From: Trichomonas tenax
Taxonomy: Eukaryota > Parabasalia > Trichomonadida > Trichomonadidae
Direction: 5' to 3'
NCBI GenBank assembly: GCA_023091735.1
Contig: JALKBU010001233.1
Span: forward strand, 1 to 14,078
Length of the DNA: 14,078 bases
Position numbers and translations under genes: made by a program. Shown here in pieces: positions 1 to 9,517 of this stretch. The notes under the pieces are model-generated. The model searched no databases. It worked only from the letters and a program-made list of their open reading frames with translations, and was not told the DNA's origin. The stretch's first letter is position 1, and every line of letters begins with the position of its first letter.

Positions 1-197
1 TCTAATTTCTAAATAAATTTCTCACATAACCACTAAAATTAATTTTCAAAATTTCCTTACCCTCATTTCTTTTCGCTTTCTTTTTTTAGTTAGTTAGTTT
101 GTCATAAATTATTTTCAAAACTGAATATATTTTATAAAGTCAGGAATTCCAAAATAAAATTAACGTTAGTTTTGTAAGTAATTCAAAAATTTATTTT

Positions 198-212
198 CTA
201 TATAGGGGGGGG
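198..212. repeat. CTATATA followed by a G8 tract
   Basis: CTATATA is followed directly by eight G residues in otherwise AT-rich sequence. A similar arrangement, TATATATAGTGGGGG, occurs twice near the right end of the window (13873-13912). Function unknown. The length of a homopolymer tract may also be affected by sequencing error. Confidence 0.4.
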
Positions 213-253
213 ACCTAACTTGTAAAATTAATTCTGTCGTAAATATATTTAAA

Positions 254-302
254 ATGATGTTCGCAGAGCTCGAGGCGAAGACTCGAGGGATGTGAACATC
301 AT
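254..302. repeat. GC-rich imperfect hairpin, also a 13-codon mini-ORF
   Basis: The outer arms ATGATGTTC (254-262) and GAACATCAT (294-302) are perfectly complementary. Three further pairs, one of them G-T, follow inward (263-265 with 291-293). After a 3-by-3 internal loop, CTCGAG at 269-274 pairs with CTCGAG at 282-287 around a 7-base loop. The element is much richer in GC than its flanks. On the + strand it also reads as a small open frame from ATG 254 to TGA 292-294, peptide MMFAELEAKTRGM. It could be a dispersed repeat, a structured RNA element or chance; I do not recognise a named family. Confidence 0.5.
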
Positions 303-512
303 ATTACTAACTCTATTAACAAAGGAAAATACATATTTGCAAAATGTTGGTGGAGATTTGATGTTGATGAAAAACGAAAGACAAAAAACAAATTAATAAA
401 TATAATCTTGATCAAAAATAATAAATGCTGGGAAAGTTTTAGGGAATTTTAGAAGTCAAAAAAATTATGACATTTTGTAAATAAAATACGACAAAAATTT
501 TAAAACGTGACA

Positions 513-517
513 ACATT
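513..517 (+). promoter_or_regulatory. possible initiator-like element (ACATT) of the peptidase gene
   Basis: Trichomonad genes usually have an initiator TCA(+1)Y(T/A) 5-20 bases before the ATG. No exact match lies just before ATG 536. ACATT at 513-517 fits all but the first position and would put the start at A515, giving a 21-base leader. This is weak. Confidence 0.2.
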
Positions 518-535
518 CGAAGAAAAAACTTTGCC

Positions 536-3500
536 ATGAGCTTAGAAACATCAATAAAGCCGTGGTGCGGCAATTTTCTTTCTGCAATAGGATCCGGCGG
601 TGACTATCCGAGCTTTTTTGAGCGTTTGCGGCTTTTGATTGTGAATATTCGCGATAATAAAATTCTTCCTAAGCCATTTCAATTAGAAACAAACTATTTC
701 GTTGACAATTTCCTGCCGAGCTTAGTCTCTTCGTTTATGAAAATACCAAGATTAGCCGAAGGAGAGCTCGAAAAGGTAATGAATTATTTGACCAGTCTCG
801 TTTTAATGTTTACAGAGGCGATATGCAACAACAGGTACGAATTTGGACAACTTTTATTGTCTTTGTACGATTACAGTTCGATATTTTTCGCACAAAATGA
901 CGTGAGAGTTGATTATTTGTCAACTTATCGAGTGAATAATCTTTATACTCAGTTCGTTTCTTATTTCTTTGGCACTCCAATTCAATTATTCACTGTGTAT
1001 TTGAACGAGTTTCAGACTTTTGAAGGCTTCGATCTTGCATTTAAGTTATTTAAAGCGTTTAATCACTGTTACAAATATGAATTAGCAACAGAATTCTTCA
1101 ATAATACGAACAAATCACTAATGAACATATTTGATTCGCTAAAAGACCAAAATTTACGTGAAATCGATTCTCAACTCCTCAAAAATCTATTTAATTCGAC
1201 TTATGACATAGTAAAAGATGATGTGCATCTACTTGAAGCAGCACAATCCTGTTTGCAAAGTGGAATTGTCGAAAAACAAATTATTGGTGCTCAAATCATT
1301 ACGAGAGCGGCAGAATCACTTGATAAAGCTACATTTTTCAAGTGGGCCGATACTTTTTCGTTCCACAATTTCTTGTTAAATCAAGAAATGCATCAAACAT
1401 TATTCACAACATTGACTCCTGCTTTCAAAACTTATTTAAAGCACCATCATTTGACTGACGACCAAGTGTGGTCTCTCTTTGCAAAAGCAAGAACATATCA
1501 TACAGCATTAAAAGAGCCGTATTTCAAACTCATTGGAAATTTGTTGACAATTAACTCATCAATTGCTTTGTCTTTCTTAGATTACGCAAAAGGACAACAA
1601 GTTGACAGAGAAACAATCACATTTTTGATTAATGTGATCAAATCTTGGACAGACCTATCAAATGACATTCCATACGCTTATATTCAGTATATTTTCTCAC
1701 TGATAACGACAAATCAAAGCTCAGCACAGATGGTTATCGATGAACTTGCCAAAGAAAATTTAGTCAGATTTGCTCCTTATGTGGCAAAACTCATTGTCGA
1801 GGAGATAAATGATCTAGAAAAGAACGTTGAAATCTTCACTGGTTTAATTTCTAAGAAATTCCTTGATTCTTCACGACCAATAATTCTTGAAGCAATTTTG
1901 AACTCTTTGGCTTCAGGATCAGAGAGGTGTATATCATTATTCAAGAATATCGATATTACAGGTTGTGGACAAACGTTATGTGCGAAGTTGAACAATGTTT
2001 TCCCATTAATTTTGAAATACGATTGTTGGAAGACTTTGGCACCTTTACACACAACAGAAAATCGTCATGTCACTCCTACTTTAATAAAAGAATGGGCTAT
2101 TACATTTAGCAATGTCGATATGTCAAATGCTAATACAGAAACAGTCGAATTCGCATCAAAAATTTCAAGATCGATGATGTACGTTTTACAAACATTTTTC
2201 AAGTTTGCATACGAATTAAATTTCGAGTTAAATTCAATCATACCATTATTAAGAATAGTTGAGCAAGCCAGAGAGTATGTTGCCTTATCAGCAATCGATG
2301 AAATCGCTTCAATTTGCACATGCACGAAGAATGAACCATATATCACATTGTATGAATACTTAATCGAAGATTTATCATTTAGGCATTTGACTCTTTTAGG
2401 CACATTAATCAAGTATAATTTCACATCTCCATGCCAACCTTATTATGAACAGCACGGAAAGATTAAACAGTTCTCGAAAGAATTCTTGATAAGCGGAACA
2501 ATTATTAATGTTGAAGATAATGATAACTTTAATTACATAACTCTTTTGTATAAGAAATTAACCGGACAAAAAGTCAACATTTACAAGGGAAGTGTCCAAA
2601 TAACAGGAACAACCTGTGCTCATGAATATGTTGATAAATCTGAATTCACGGTTACGCAATTATATGAAGTGAAAAAGAATTATTCTGAAGTCGACTCAAT
2701 TGGATTCTTGATCGAAAAGAAGCTCAGAGAGAAATTGCTTTTATTGCTGAATGACGTGGCTTTGCAAGGAATTGCTTATAGTATATTACTTCGCTTGCCT
2801 TCATTCGAAATTGATACAGATCCAGAAACAATTTCTACTTTAATTGCACAGTCTGATGGCTATCTTATACGTTATTATCTTCATTCAGCAATACGATATC
2901 CATCTCCTTTAGTTGCACATGAAATATTTAAAGCTTTAAGCGAATACAGAATTTCATGCTTTGGTGTTATTGAAGCTTCAGTTGTTATATTAAGAAGTAA
3001 TTATTTCGAGCATCAGTACAACGCATTCCTTATTTCAAGATTATTTGATGCTCTTAAGACATATACAGAAAATGATAATATAATTATCGAATTATTGACC
3101 AATGCTATCAAAGCATTCCCAGATACTGCTGATGTCAAAGAATTTAGAGAAATTGTTCAATCAAGAAGTGAAATTATGTATTCATTAGTTCCAGCTTTGT
3201 ACTGGATTGATGACAAACAAGAGTTCTTTAATTACTTGTTGAACAATGTCAAAAATGAACAAGACATCAAAGTATTAAACGTTTTAATCGACAGAAACTG
3301 CGAAATTGCTCCTGTTATTGAATTAGTTCAAAAATTAGGGAAAACAATGCCAGAATCTTTGTCATTGTTATCAAATCTTTTAGTTGTGAATCCAAATTTT
3401 TTAGAACAACAACTCGAATCAACTTTCGATGTTGTCATTAGTTTACTTCCAAATCAACATGCTTTTAATGTTCTTAATCATTTCATGACACTTAATTTGT

Positions 3501-6500
3501 TCAGAGATAAAATTATAGAAAAAGTTTTATCAATGCTTGACGTTAAATGCAACCAATGGAACTACGGAGTGAAAGAAAATGACAGATCTGTTGTTGATAT
3601 GGCAGGATTGAGAAATATGGGTGCAACATGTTATATGAACAGCGTTCTCCAAGTATTGTTCGCTAACAAAGAATTTAGGGATCTTCTTTATCAAGAAGAT
3701 GCTGAAAACAAGAAATGGCTCCAAGTCCTCAAAGAATTATTCTGGAGAATGCAATATTCCAAATTACCATATATCGACACACAAAACTTTATTTCCAACT
3801 TTTGTTTCTATGGCAATGAACCAGTGAATCCAAGAGATCAACAAGATGCAAGCGAGTTCTTGATGATTCTTCTCGACAGACTTCCAAAAGCTGGTGACTT
3901 GTATAAGATTACTCAAGTAACATATATGGACGCTGAAAATGAAACAGTGAATGAAAAAGAAGATTACAACTATTTCATTGCACTCGAAGTCAACAAATGC
4001 TCCACAATTACTGATTCATTTAATTCATTCTTGGAACACGAATTTTGCAGCGGTTATTATGTTGAAAAGCTTGGAAAGAAAGTTGACATTGATAGATATT
4101 CAAGGATTCGAAAAGCACCAAAATATCTTGCAATTCAACTAAAAAGGTTTGATTACAATCTCACAACTTATCAGAAGATAAAAGTTGAAGGTCATTATAT
4201 AATTCCTGATACAATCGATATTGTACCAATCGCAGAGTCCGAAAAAACAATTTATAACTTACAAAGTGTTGTTATTCACAATGGAACTGCTCAAGGAGGA
4301 CATTATACATCAATGATCTTAATGGGCGATAAAATTGTTGAATTTAATGATACGTCTGTCAGAACTGTTACAAGATATGAATTCGAAAAGAATGCATTTG
4401 GACAAGAGAAAACAGCGACAACTGGAAAATCTGAATGGTACACGGATGATTTTGAAGAACATACTCCAAGCGGATATTTACTTTTCTACACTGCAGCAGA
4501 TATCGTAGATGAAACAGAAGAAGTTCAATGTCCACAAGAAATCTTCGAAAAAATTCAAGCAGAAAATAATGCATTTTTGGCTTTGCAGAACTCTTTCTCA
4601 AATGATCTCTTTAGATTAATTGTTTCAATCAACGACAAACAGATCAATGAAAAGTATTTCTTTAATGTTTTCGTTCACGCAAAGATTGAAGATAACGCAG
4701 GGCCTTTTGCAAGCCAATTTATGACTCAAATCACTCCAAACTTTGATGTCGATCATCATCAGGATGAATTATTCAAGGTTATCACGGAATGTCCAAATTC
4801 TTCTATTGTTGAATTCACAACATCCATAATAATGGAAAATATAACAAAGAGCTTCACAGAGTTCATGATCGAAAAGATTCCTGTAGTCGCTAAAAACTGG
4901 AGATGTTTGTTGCCGATAATTAAGATTGTCATGAGAATGTCTGTTAAAGACAAAGAATGGTTCATTCAGAACAACATTGCTGAACATCTTCTTCAAGTTT
5001 TGATCACTGTTTTGATTAATTCGACTTCATCAGTTTTCCATCAAAGTGCTAATTTCTCTGACGTGGCTAAATTCATTGCAGAAAATGACCAATGCATTAC
5101 TGATTCTGTAATCTGTTACATCATTCAAGGCGCATCATTGTTGATTAAGAGTGTTTCACACTCTCAAGAATTTATTGATGTAATGAAGAAAGCAGAAAAA
5201 CTCGGATTAAGCTCTTTCAAGTTTTTTGTTTCATCGATTATCTCTGAGAACAAAGATCCAAATTCATTGTCTTTACAAAGCTTGTTCATTAAGTGCTGCA
5301 TTAGTGCGGAATCAAGAGAAGAGTTTGAATCATTTGCAAAACCATTTACTGAATCCCCGAGAATATCAAATGAAGGTTTAGTTAATGCAATTTCATCTGC
5401 GATCTCTGAACGTGAAAACAAAGATACAAGAAGAATATTCTTAGAATATGGTGGAAAGATTCTCTTTGATCTTGCAACAGGAGATGATGCCGCTTGCAGA
5501 GGAGCAATGGAGCCATTATATTTGAAGCTCTTTAAGTCTGTTCCAGGACTGGCTGGAAATGGACGCGCTGAAAGTATTTTAGCAACAAAGTCGGAAGTTA
5601 AAATGTGTTGGATTGAAACACTCAAAACGAGAGTGTCTGATGAAGAAAGACCATGGATGGAAAAGTCGATGCAATATATTCTCGAAGGATTCAATGAAAT
5701 CATTGAGAATCCAACTAAAATCATTAATGGAAGAGATGCGAATATCAGGTTATTGATACAATTAAGAGTTTTCTTGTTTATGGTTTTAAGATCTGGTTCA
5801 ATGCCTGAAGGTGGATGGATTACTTTGATTAATATGTTCAAACAAATCGCGAATTTGCATGTAAAGGACGATTTGAACACATTAGAGATTGTCAGAGTTT
5901 TCCTTGCTTGTGATGTTCAGACTGGACAAGAATTGTCAAAGTACTTTGATGAAATTGTTGATGCTTTGTTCTCTATTGGTGCCACCGAAGCTGTCGTTCA
6001 AGCGCAACTTGCTTGCGTGATTTTCTTCTTGAGGAATTTATTGAATGAAGATAACTTCACAGCTTTGATTTCAAAGCCAAATGTCAAAGAAATGTTTAAA
6101 GTTGCATTCACGAAAGACACACAAGTTATTTCTAGTCTCAATAATGTATTGAGTGCCAAGCCGCAGTTCAGAGATATCATTGCAACAATATTCAATGAAA
6201 CTGTAATTGCGAATAAGATTGATGTTGATAATAGGGGCATTTCATTGGCTGAAAAACTTGGAATCCAAATTCCTGACATTGATTATCATAACTTCACATG
6301 TGAAATACTGAATGGAATTGCAAATTACAATCCAGTTGCTTCCTTCTCAGAGAGCATTAATTTACATCATAAAGTTTGTTCATTGGTCAAACTAATCGAA
6401 AAAGGAAAAATCCCAAGAAAGAGTCAAAAGGTAGATTTGGATTCAAGCGAAAATAATGATTTATTCATTGAAGAATATTCAAACTCTGATGGAGAATTGC

Positions 6501-7252
6501 TTAGTTATAAATTCACCGACGAAGGCCAAATAAAGCTGATTGAAGAACCAAAGCCTAAAATAACCAACGAAATCACAGCAATAGACGAATTACTGAGAAT
6601 TGATGATGAAATTGAAAAAGTATACAAAGAAGCAGTTGACAGATATGTTAATTTAAGTAGCTGTTCCTTTAACGATGATATTTGTGAAGCTCTCTCTTTA
6701 CTTGCTGCATCAGAAAGGTTGCGCAAATATGTTGTTCCAAATTTAGTTCATATTCCAGATATTTCGAAGCATCCTGATAGTTTAAAGATTCTCGAACTCA
6801 TTGCAAGTGTTGCTGCAAATTATTCCACAGTTGAAGAACGTGTTGAAATCGGAGGAATGATTCTTGAATCTATTATTGATAAATCAATAACATATGATGA
6901 TGAAAATAGTTTAGCAAAGTCGGTTTCTTTTTTCGTTGATAAAGATGGATATGATGTTCATTCTGGATGGATTCCGACATTTTTATCAATAATTATTCCA
7001 ACTGTTTATTACCGGGAGAAATCTCATCACTTGATTTCGAAAGTTCTTTCTAAAGTCAGCGAAGATGATATGACCATCATTATCTTAACATTGACCGAAT
7101 CAAATATTGTCGCATCAAAAATGCAAGCAATCGTTGATATGATTATACAAACTTTACCATCACGCAGAGAAGAAATTTCCCAACTTATTGAAATATCTGC
7201 TCCTGAATTACTCCATTCTGATTCCAAAATTGATGATATCGATATAGATTAA
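536..7252 (+). CDS. giant ubiquitin-specific protease (C19), USP9X/USP24/USP34-like
   Basis: An intact 2238-residue frame encoding a deubiquitinase, a cysteine protease that removes ubiquitin from proteins. The Cys box GLRNMGATCYMNS places the nucleophile at C1032. The His box has QGGHYTS with H1256, followed by VEFND with N1271 as third catalytic residue; LKRF is near 1201-1205 and GYLLFY at 1313-1318. GNEPVNPRDQQDASEF (from 1093) and the FGQE segment after the His box resemble the USP9X/24/34 group, as does a catalytic core set inside long helical, ARM/HEAT-like arms (1-1000 and 1330-2238). A beta-rich stretch at about 650-705 may be ubiquitin-like. The CxxC zinc pairs of the fingers are missing: only isolated C1155 and C1171 remain. 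There is no signal peptide or membrane segment, so it is probably cytosolic. ATG 536 is the first Met of the frame, and the protein looks homologous in style from the start. No introns or breaks. Substrate unknown. Confidence 0.93.
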   Translation: MSLETSIKPWCGNFLSAIGSGGDYPSFFERLRLLIVNIRDNKILPKPFQLETNYFVDNFLPSLVSSFMKIPRLAEGELEKVMNYLTSLVLMFTEAICNNRYEFGQLLLSLYDYSSIFFAQNDVRVDYLSTYRVNNLYTQFVSYFFGTPIQLFTVYLNEFQTFEGFDLAFKLFKAFNHCYKYELATEFFNNTNKSLMNIFDSLKDQNLREIDSQLLKNLFNSTYDIVKDDVHLLEAAQSCLQSGIVEKQIIGAQIITRAAESLDKATFFKWADTFSFHNFLLNQEMHQTLFTTLTPAFKTYLKHHHLTDDQVWSLFAKARTYHTALKEPYFKLIGNLLTINSSIALSFLDYAKGQQVDRETITFLINVIKSWTDLSNDIPYAYIQYIFSLITTNQSSAQMVIDELAKENLVRFAPYVAKLIVEEINDLEKNVEIFTGLISKKFLDSSRPIILEAILNSLASGSERCISLFKNIDITGCGQTLCAKLNNVFPLILKYDCWKTLAPLHTTENRHVTPTLIKEWAITFSNVDMSNANTETVEFASKISRSMMYVLQTFFKFAYELNFELNSIIPLLRIVEQAREYVALSAIDEIASICTCTKNEPYITLYEYLIEDLSFRHLTLLGTLIKYNFTSPCQPYYEQHGKIKQFSKEFLISGTIINVEDNDNFNYITLLYKKLTGQKVNIYKGSVQITGTTCAHEYVDKSEFTVTQLYEVKKNYSEVDSIGFLIEKKLREKLLLLLNDVALQGIAYSILLRLPSFEIDTDPETISTLIAQSDGYLIRYYLHSAIRYPSPLVAHEIFKALSEYRISCFGVIEASVVILRSNYFEHQYNAFLISRLFDALKTYTENDNIIIELLTNAIKAFPDTADVKEFREIVQSRSEIMYSLVPALYWIDDKQEFFNYLLNNVKNEQDIKVLNVLIDRNCEIAPVIELVQKLGKTMPESLSLLSNLLVVNPNFLEQQLESTFDVVISLLPNQHAFNVLNHFMTLNLFRDKIIEKVLSMLDVKCNQWNYGVKENDRSVVDMAGLRNMGATCYMNSVLQVLFANKEFRDLLYQEDAENKKWLQVLKELFWRMQYSKLPYIDTQNFISNFCFYGNEPVNPRDQQDASEFLMILLDRLPKAGDLYKITQVTYMDAENETVNEKEDYNYFIALEVNKCSTITDSFNSFLEHEFCSGYYVEKLGKKVDIDRYSRIRKAPKYLAIQLKRFDYNLTTYQKIKVEGHYIIPDTIDIVPIAESEKTIYNLQSVVIHNGTAQGGHYTSMILMGDKIVEFNDTSVRTVTRYEFEKNAFGQEKTATTGKSEWYTDDFEEHTPSGYLLFYTAADIVDETEEVQCPQEIFEKIQAENNAFLALQNSFSNDLFRLIVSINDKQINEKYFFNVFVHAKIEDNAGPFASQFMTQITPNFDVDHHQDELFKVITECPNSSIVEFTTSIIMENITKSFTEFMIEKIPVVAKNWRCLLPIIKIVMRMSVKDKEWFIQNNIAEHLLQVLITVLINSTSSVFHQSANFSDVAKFIAENDQCITDSVICYIIQGASLLIKSVSHSQEFIDVMKKAEKLGLSSFKFFVSSIISENKDPNSLSLQSLFIKCCISAESREEFESFAKPFTESPRISNEGLVNAISSAISERENKDTRRIFLEYGGKILFDLATGDDAACRGAMEPLYLKLFKSVPGLAGNGRAESILATKSEVKMCWIETLKTRVSDEERPWMEKSMQYILEGFNEIIENPTKIINGRDANIRLLIQLRVFLFMVLRSGSMPEGGWITLINMFKQIANLHVKDDLNTLEIVRVFLACDVQTGQELSKYFDEIVDALFSIGATEAVVQAQLACVIFFLRNLLNEDNFTALISKPNVKEMFKVAFTKDTQVISSLNNVLSAKPQFRDIIATIFNETVIANKIDVDNRGISLAEKLGIQIPDIDYHNFTCEILNGIANYNPVASFSESINLHHKVCSLVKLIEKGKIPRKSQKVDLDSSENNDLFIEEYSNSDGELLSYKFTDEGQIKLIEEPKPKITNEITAIDELLRIDDEIEKVYKEAVDRYVNLSSCSFNDDICEALSLLAASERLRKYVVPNLVHIPDISKHPDSLKILELIASVAANYSTVEERVEIGGMILESIIDKSITYDDENSLAKSVSFFVDKDGYDVHSGWIPTFLSIIIPTVYYREKSHHLISKVLSKVSEDDMTIIILTLTESNIVASKMQAIVDMIIQTLPSRREEISQLIEISAPELLHSDSKIDDIDID

Positions 7253-7253
7253 A
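7250..7253 (+). terminator. TAAA polyadenylation-type signal overlapping the stop codon
   Basis: The stop codon TAA is followed by A, giving TAAA. In Trichomonas the tetranucleotide UAAA overlapping or near the stop is described as the polyadenylation signal. A second TAAA lies four bases downstream (7254-7257). This fits a short 3' untranslated region, but T/A-rich sequence produces such matches easily. Confidence 0.45.
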
Positions 7254-7690
7254 TAAATGTGATATGTATTTCTAAATATCAATATTTTCAGTAATCAAAA
7301 ATACTTGAAATCTCATGTATAATTATACCCATTTTTGCCATAGTTTGATAAGAAAAATATATGTTTGTCCCTTTTGATTCATCTACAATGGATTGTTCAA
7401 TTAATGAAAGCAATCTTTTGAAAAATAATATTTTAAATGATTTAAATGAACTTTTGTACAAAAAGTAAAATATTTAAGCACTTAAAATATATAATATTTA
7501 AACGAACTTAGTTATGTTGTAGACAACTACCACACAATTAGATATCATCACTTTGAATACAATTTTATTTATGAACAGAATACCTTTTTGCCATTTTGAC
7601 ATGTAATGCTTTCAATTTTAAGATAATTTTTTGGACACTTTACACGGATGAAGTTGACATAATTTAATAATGAAATTACACAGAGGAGAC
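7253..7690. other. AT-rich spacer
   Basis: No gene recognised. The stretch contains short A/T-rich inverted sequences, for example TTTAAG-CA-CTTAAA inside about 7470-7490, and no RNA gene. An ATG at 7670 opens only a short frame that ends at a TAA after 14 codons and is out of frame with the BspA-like remains that follow. Confidence 0.5.
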
Positions 7691-7691
7691 T

Positions 7692-8770
7692 CCCCAAATC
7701 AGATACACGCATAATGGTAATAATGAAATTGTAATTGGAACCTATGCAGATATAACCGATCCTTTATTGATTAGTGAATTAGATAACTAAGAACCATCTA
7801 TAGATGAAACTTACAACTTAAATCTAGTGATTGAGGATCATTTACAAGATGTGAAGCATCTCGGCTGCAGATGCTTCTACAATTGTCAAATTACTGAAAT
7901 TGTTCTTCCAAATACTTTGATTTCTATTGGATTTGATGCTTTCAGTGGATTTATGATAGAAAATATTGAATTCTCACAAAGCCTTACTACAATTGAACTG
8001 AGTGCATTTGTAAATACGCATAAACTGAAGCTTTTAAATCTGAGCATGACAAAATTTAATGACATTTCAGGACTTCAACAAGCAGTAGGAATACAAAACT
8101 ATATTCTTTACAATTCTTCCTCTGAAGAAATTATCTTACCAGATATTTATAGTTTCAATTCACTCCTTCTTTTAGGTGGCTCAAATGTTAAAAAGGTGAA
8201 TATTCCGACGGCATTTAGCAGATTTGATAAAATTTTCTATGAATGCACAACTCCCGAGGTTATAGAATCTAAAAATAATCCAAATGTTTAGATAATCAAC
8301 GGAAGTGTTTATATATGATGAAAATCACCAACCAACAATATTAATTATATCTCCAAAGTGTGCATCACATATTTTTACAAATAATGTCACTGAAGTTAGA
8401 TCTCATACATTTACGTATTTGAAAAACGTAAATATTTCTTTCCAAAATAATGTAAGTCAATTTAATAGTGAATCATTTTATAACTGCATTATTAATTCCT
8501 TAGTTGTTCAAAAATATGCCTCCTCCTGCATGCTTTAAAAACAGCAGACTATCGAGTGTTGCAGTTTTAGCAGATCAAACATCAACAGATTCTTACTCTT
8601 TTCAGATAGACGCATTTTATTACTGTGGAACAAGTAAATTAGATATATCAATTGATGGTAGAAGTACATTGAATGCTGTAACTACATATAATTACAAACA
8701 CGATACTTTTTTTGAATTCTAATAGTTTCACCAAAACTAAATTAGATTTTTGCCCAATTGTATTGCAAAA
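7692..8770 (+). pseudogene. BspA-type leucine-rich-repeat surface protein relic, copy 1
   Basis: Pieces of a TpLRR/BspA-like protein are spread over several frames. The best part (7791-8288) reads CRCFYNCQITEIVLPNTL, then IGFDAF and IEFSQSLTTIELSAF, the typical xxIxxxAFxxCxxLxxIxxP pattern of trichomonad BspA repeats. The frame is interrupted by TAA at 7788-7790 and TAG at 8289-8291. Frameshifts are inferred near 8310 (into ...YDENHQPTILIISPKCASH...), near 8515 (into ...CFKNSRLSSVAVLADQ...) and near 8718 (into NSNSFTKTKLDFCPI). Open pieces beginning at 7827, 8305 and 8504 start with GTG or TTG, not ATG, so none is a credible independent gene. Intact members of this family are proposed surface or secreted proteins of mucosal trichomonads. 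The left boundary is uncertain; homology-like reading begins around 7692-7713. Confidence 0.75.
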
Positions 8771-9054
8771 TCGCGAAGTGACAAATAAATTGGCAGCGAA
8801 GTATTTCTTTTTATCTAGGAAATTAATGTCTGCCCCTTCGCTATTTATAAAATAAAATCTAATTAAAGAATTATAACCTTAATAGAGTCGTAATCATAAA
8901 TTTCGTTGGAATCTTTACCTTTTTCAATATAATACGTAAAAGAGAATATTAAAGAATTGATAATGAATCAAGCAATAAACATACTGAATGAATGATAATC
9001 AAAAAAATATATTGAACGATTCAGAACCTTAATTTATAAACTGAGAATGACTAA
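8771..9054. other. spacer between the two BspA relics
   Basis: AT-rich sequence with no open frame of note. It may hold further unrecognisable BspA debris. Two GCGAAG-type words (8773-8778, 8797-8802) and the complementary CTTCGC (8837-8842) form only short, imperfect stems. Confidence 0.4.
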
Positions 9055-9505
9055 CCATCAATTAATTCTATCTCCAAAAAAGCATCGCATATTTTTACAA
9101 ACAACATCACATCGATTTACAAACATGCGTTTAAGTATTTGACAAACACAAAGAATGCGTTCCAAGCAAGTGCAAATATAGATCAGTGCTGAAGCATTTT
9201 ATTATTGCACAGATTGTGAATTATACACACCCATGATACCAATAGCCAATTGCTTTGCTTATTGCTTTTTCTCTGTCATTGCAATACTATATGATCAAGA
9301 CTTTCATCCCGAAAATATCTATGATGCAAGATAACTTTTTGATATACAAACGTTTTATTACTGCGGAACAACATTTTTTTTCGACCTCGAAGTTCATAAC
9401 CACGACTTTATGAATGCAATAACCGCTCTTGATAACCCTCACAGCACATTTTTGCAATCGACAAGATTTACTAAAGCAGCCATTGATTTCTGTCCAGTTA
9501 AATCA
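9055..9505 (+). pseudogene. BspA-like relic, copy 2, fused to the broken end of asnA
   Basis: This stretch repeats the C-terminal half of copy 1 in the same orientation, about 730 bases downstream. Matching pieces are LSPKK then ASHIFTNNITSIYKHAFKYL (copy 1: ISPKCASHIFTNNVTEVRSHTFTYL), SAEAFYYC (copy 1: NSESFYNC), FDIQTFYYCGT (copy 1: FQIDAFYYCGT) and RFTKAAIDFCPV (copy 1: SFTKTKLDFCPI). Frameshifts lie near 9081 and 9186. From 9185 to about 9505 one frame runs through with a single TAA at 9332-9334. No LRR block like that of copy 1 is seen upstream, so the copy is 5'-truncated or more decayed. Similarity stops soon after DFCPV, where asnA sequence on the other strand begins. Confidence 0.7.
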
Positions 9506-9517
9506 AGTACACAGCCT

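Larger units (their letters stand above)
1..535. other. AT-rich upstream spacer of the ubiquitin peptidase gene
   Basis: No convincing coding region is visible on either strand. The stretch is dominated by A and T runs. It holds a short TAGT tandem (about 88-99), a run of eight G at 205-212 and a GC-rich hairpin at 254-302, listed separately. The promoter of the large gene should lie near its right end. Confidence 0.6.

Noticed and set aside
254..302. Hairpin as a tRNA or other classical RNA gene
   Set aside because: Too short, with no anticodon arm or T-loop sequence.
5164..5880. 238-codon minus-strand frame inside the large peptidase gene
   Set aside because: It lies fully antisense to the strong peptidase frame, shows no family motif, and has the composition of a shadow frame.
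536..7252. Introns in the large gene
   Set aside because: The frame is continuous and no Trichomonas-type splice pattern (GTAYGT with ACTAACACACAG) was seen.
7827..8291. Open frame of 154 codons as an independent gene
   Set aside because: It begins with GTG, not ATG, and its homology continues across the upstream TAA (7788) and downstream TAG (8289), so it is a pseudogene piece.
8305..8722. Open frames beginning at 8305 and 8504 as small genes
   Set aside because: They start with GTG and TTG, and together continue one BspA-like protein in different frames.
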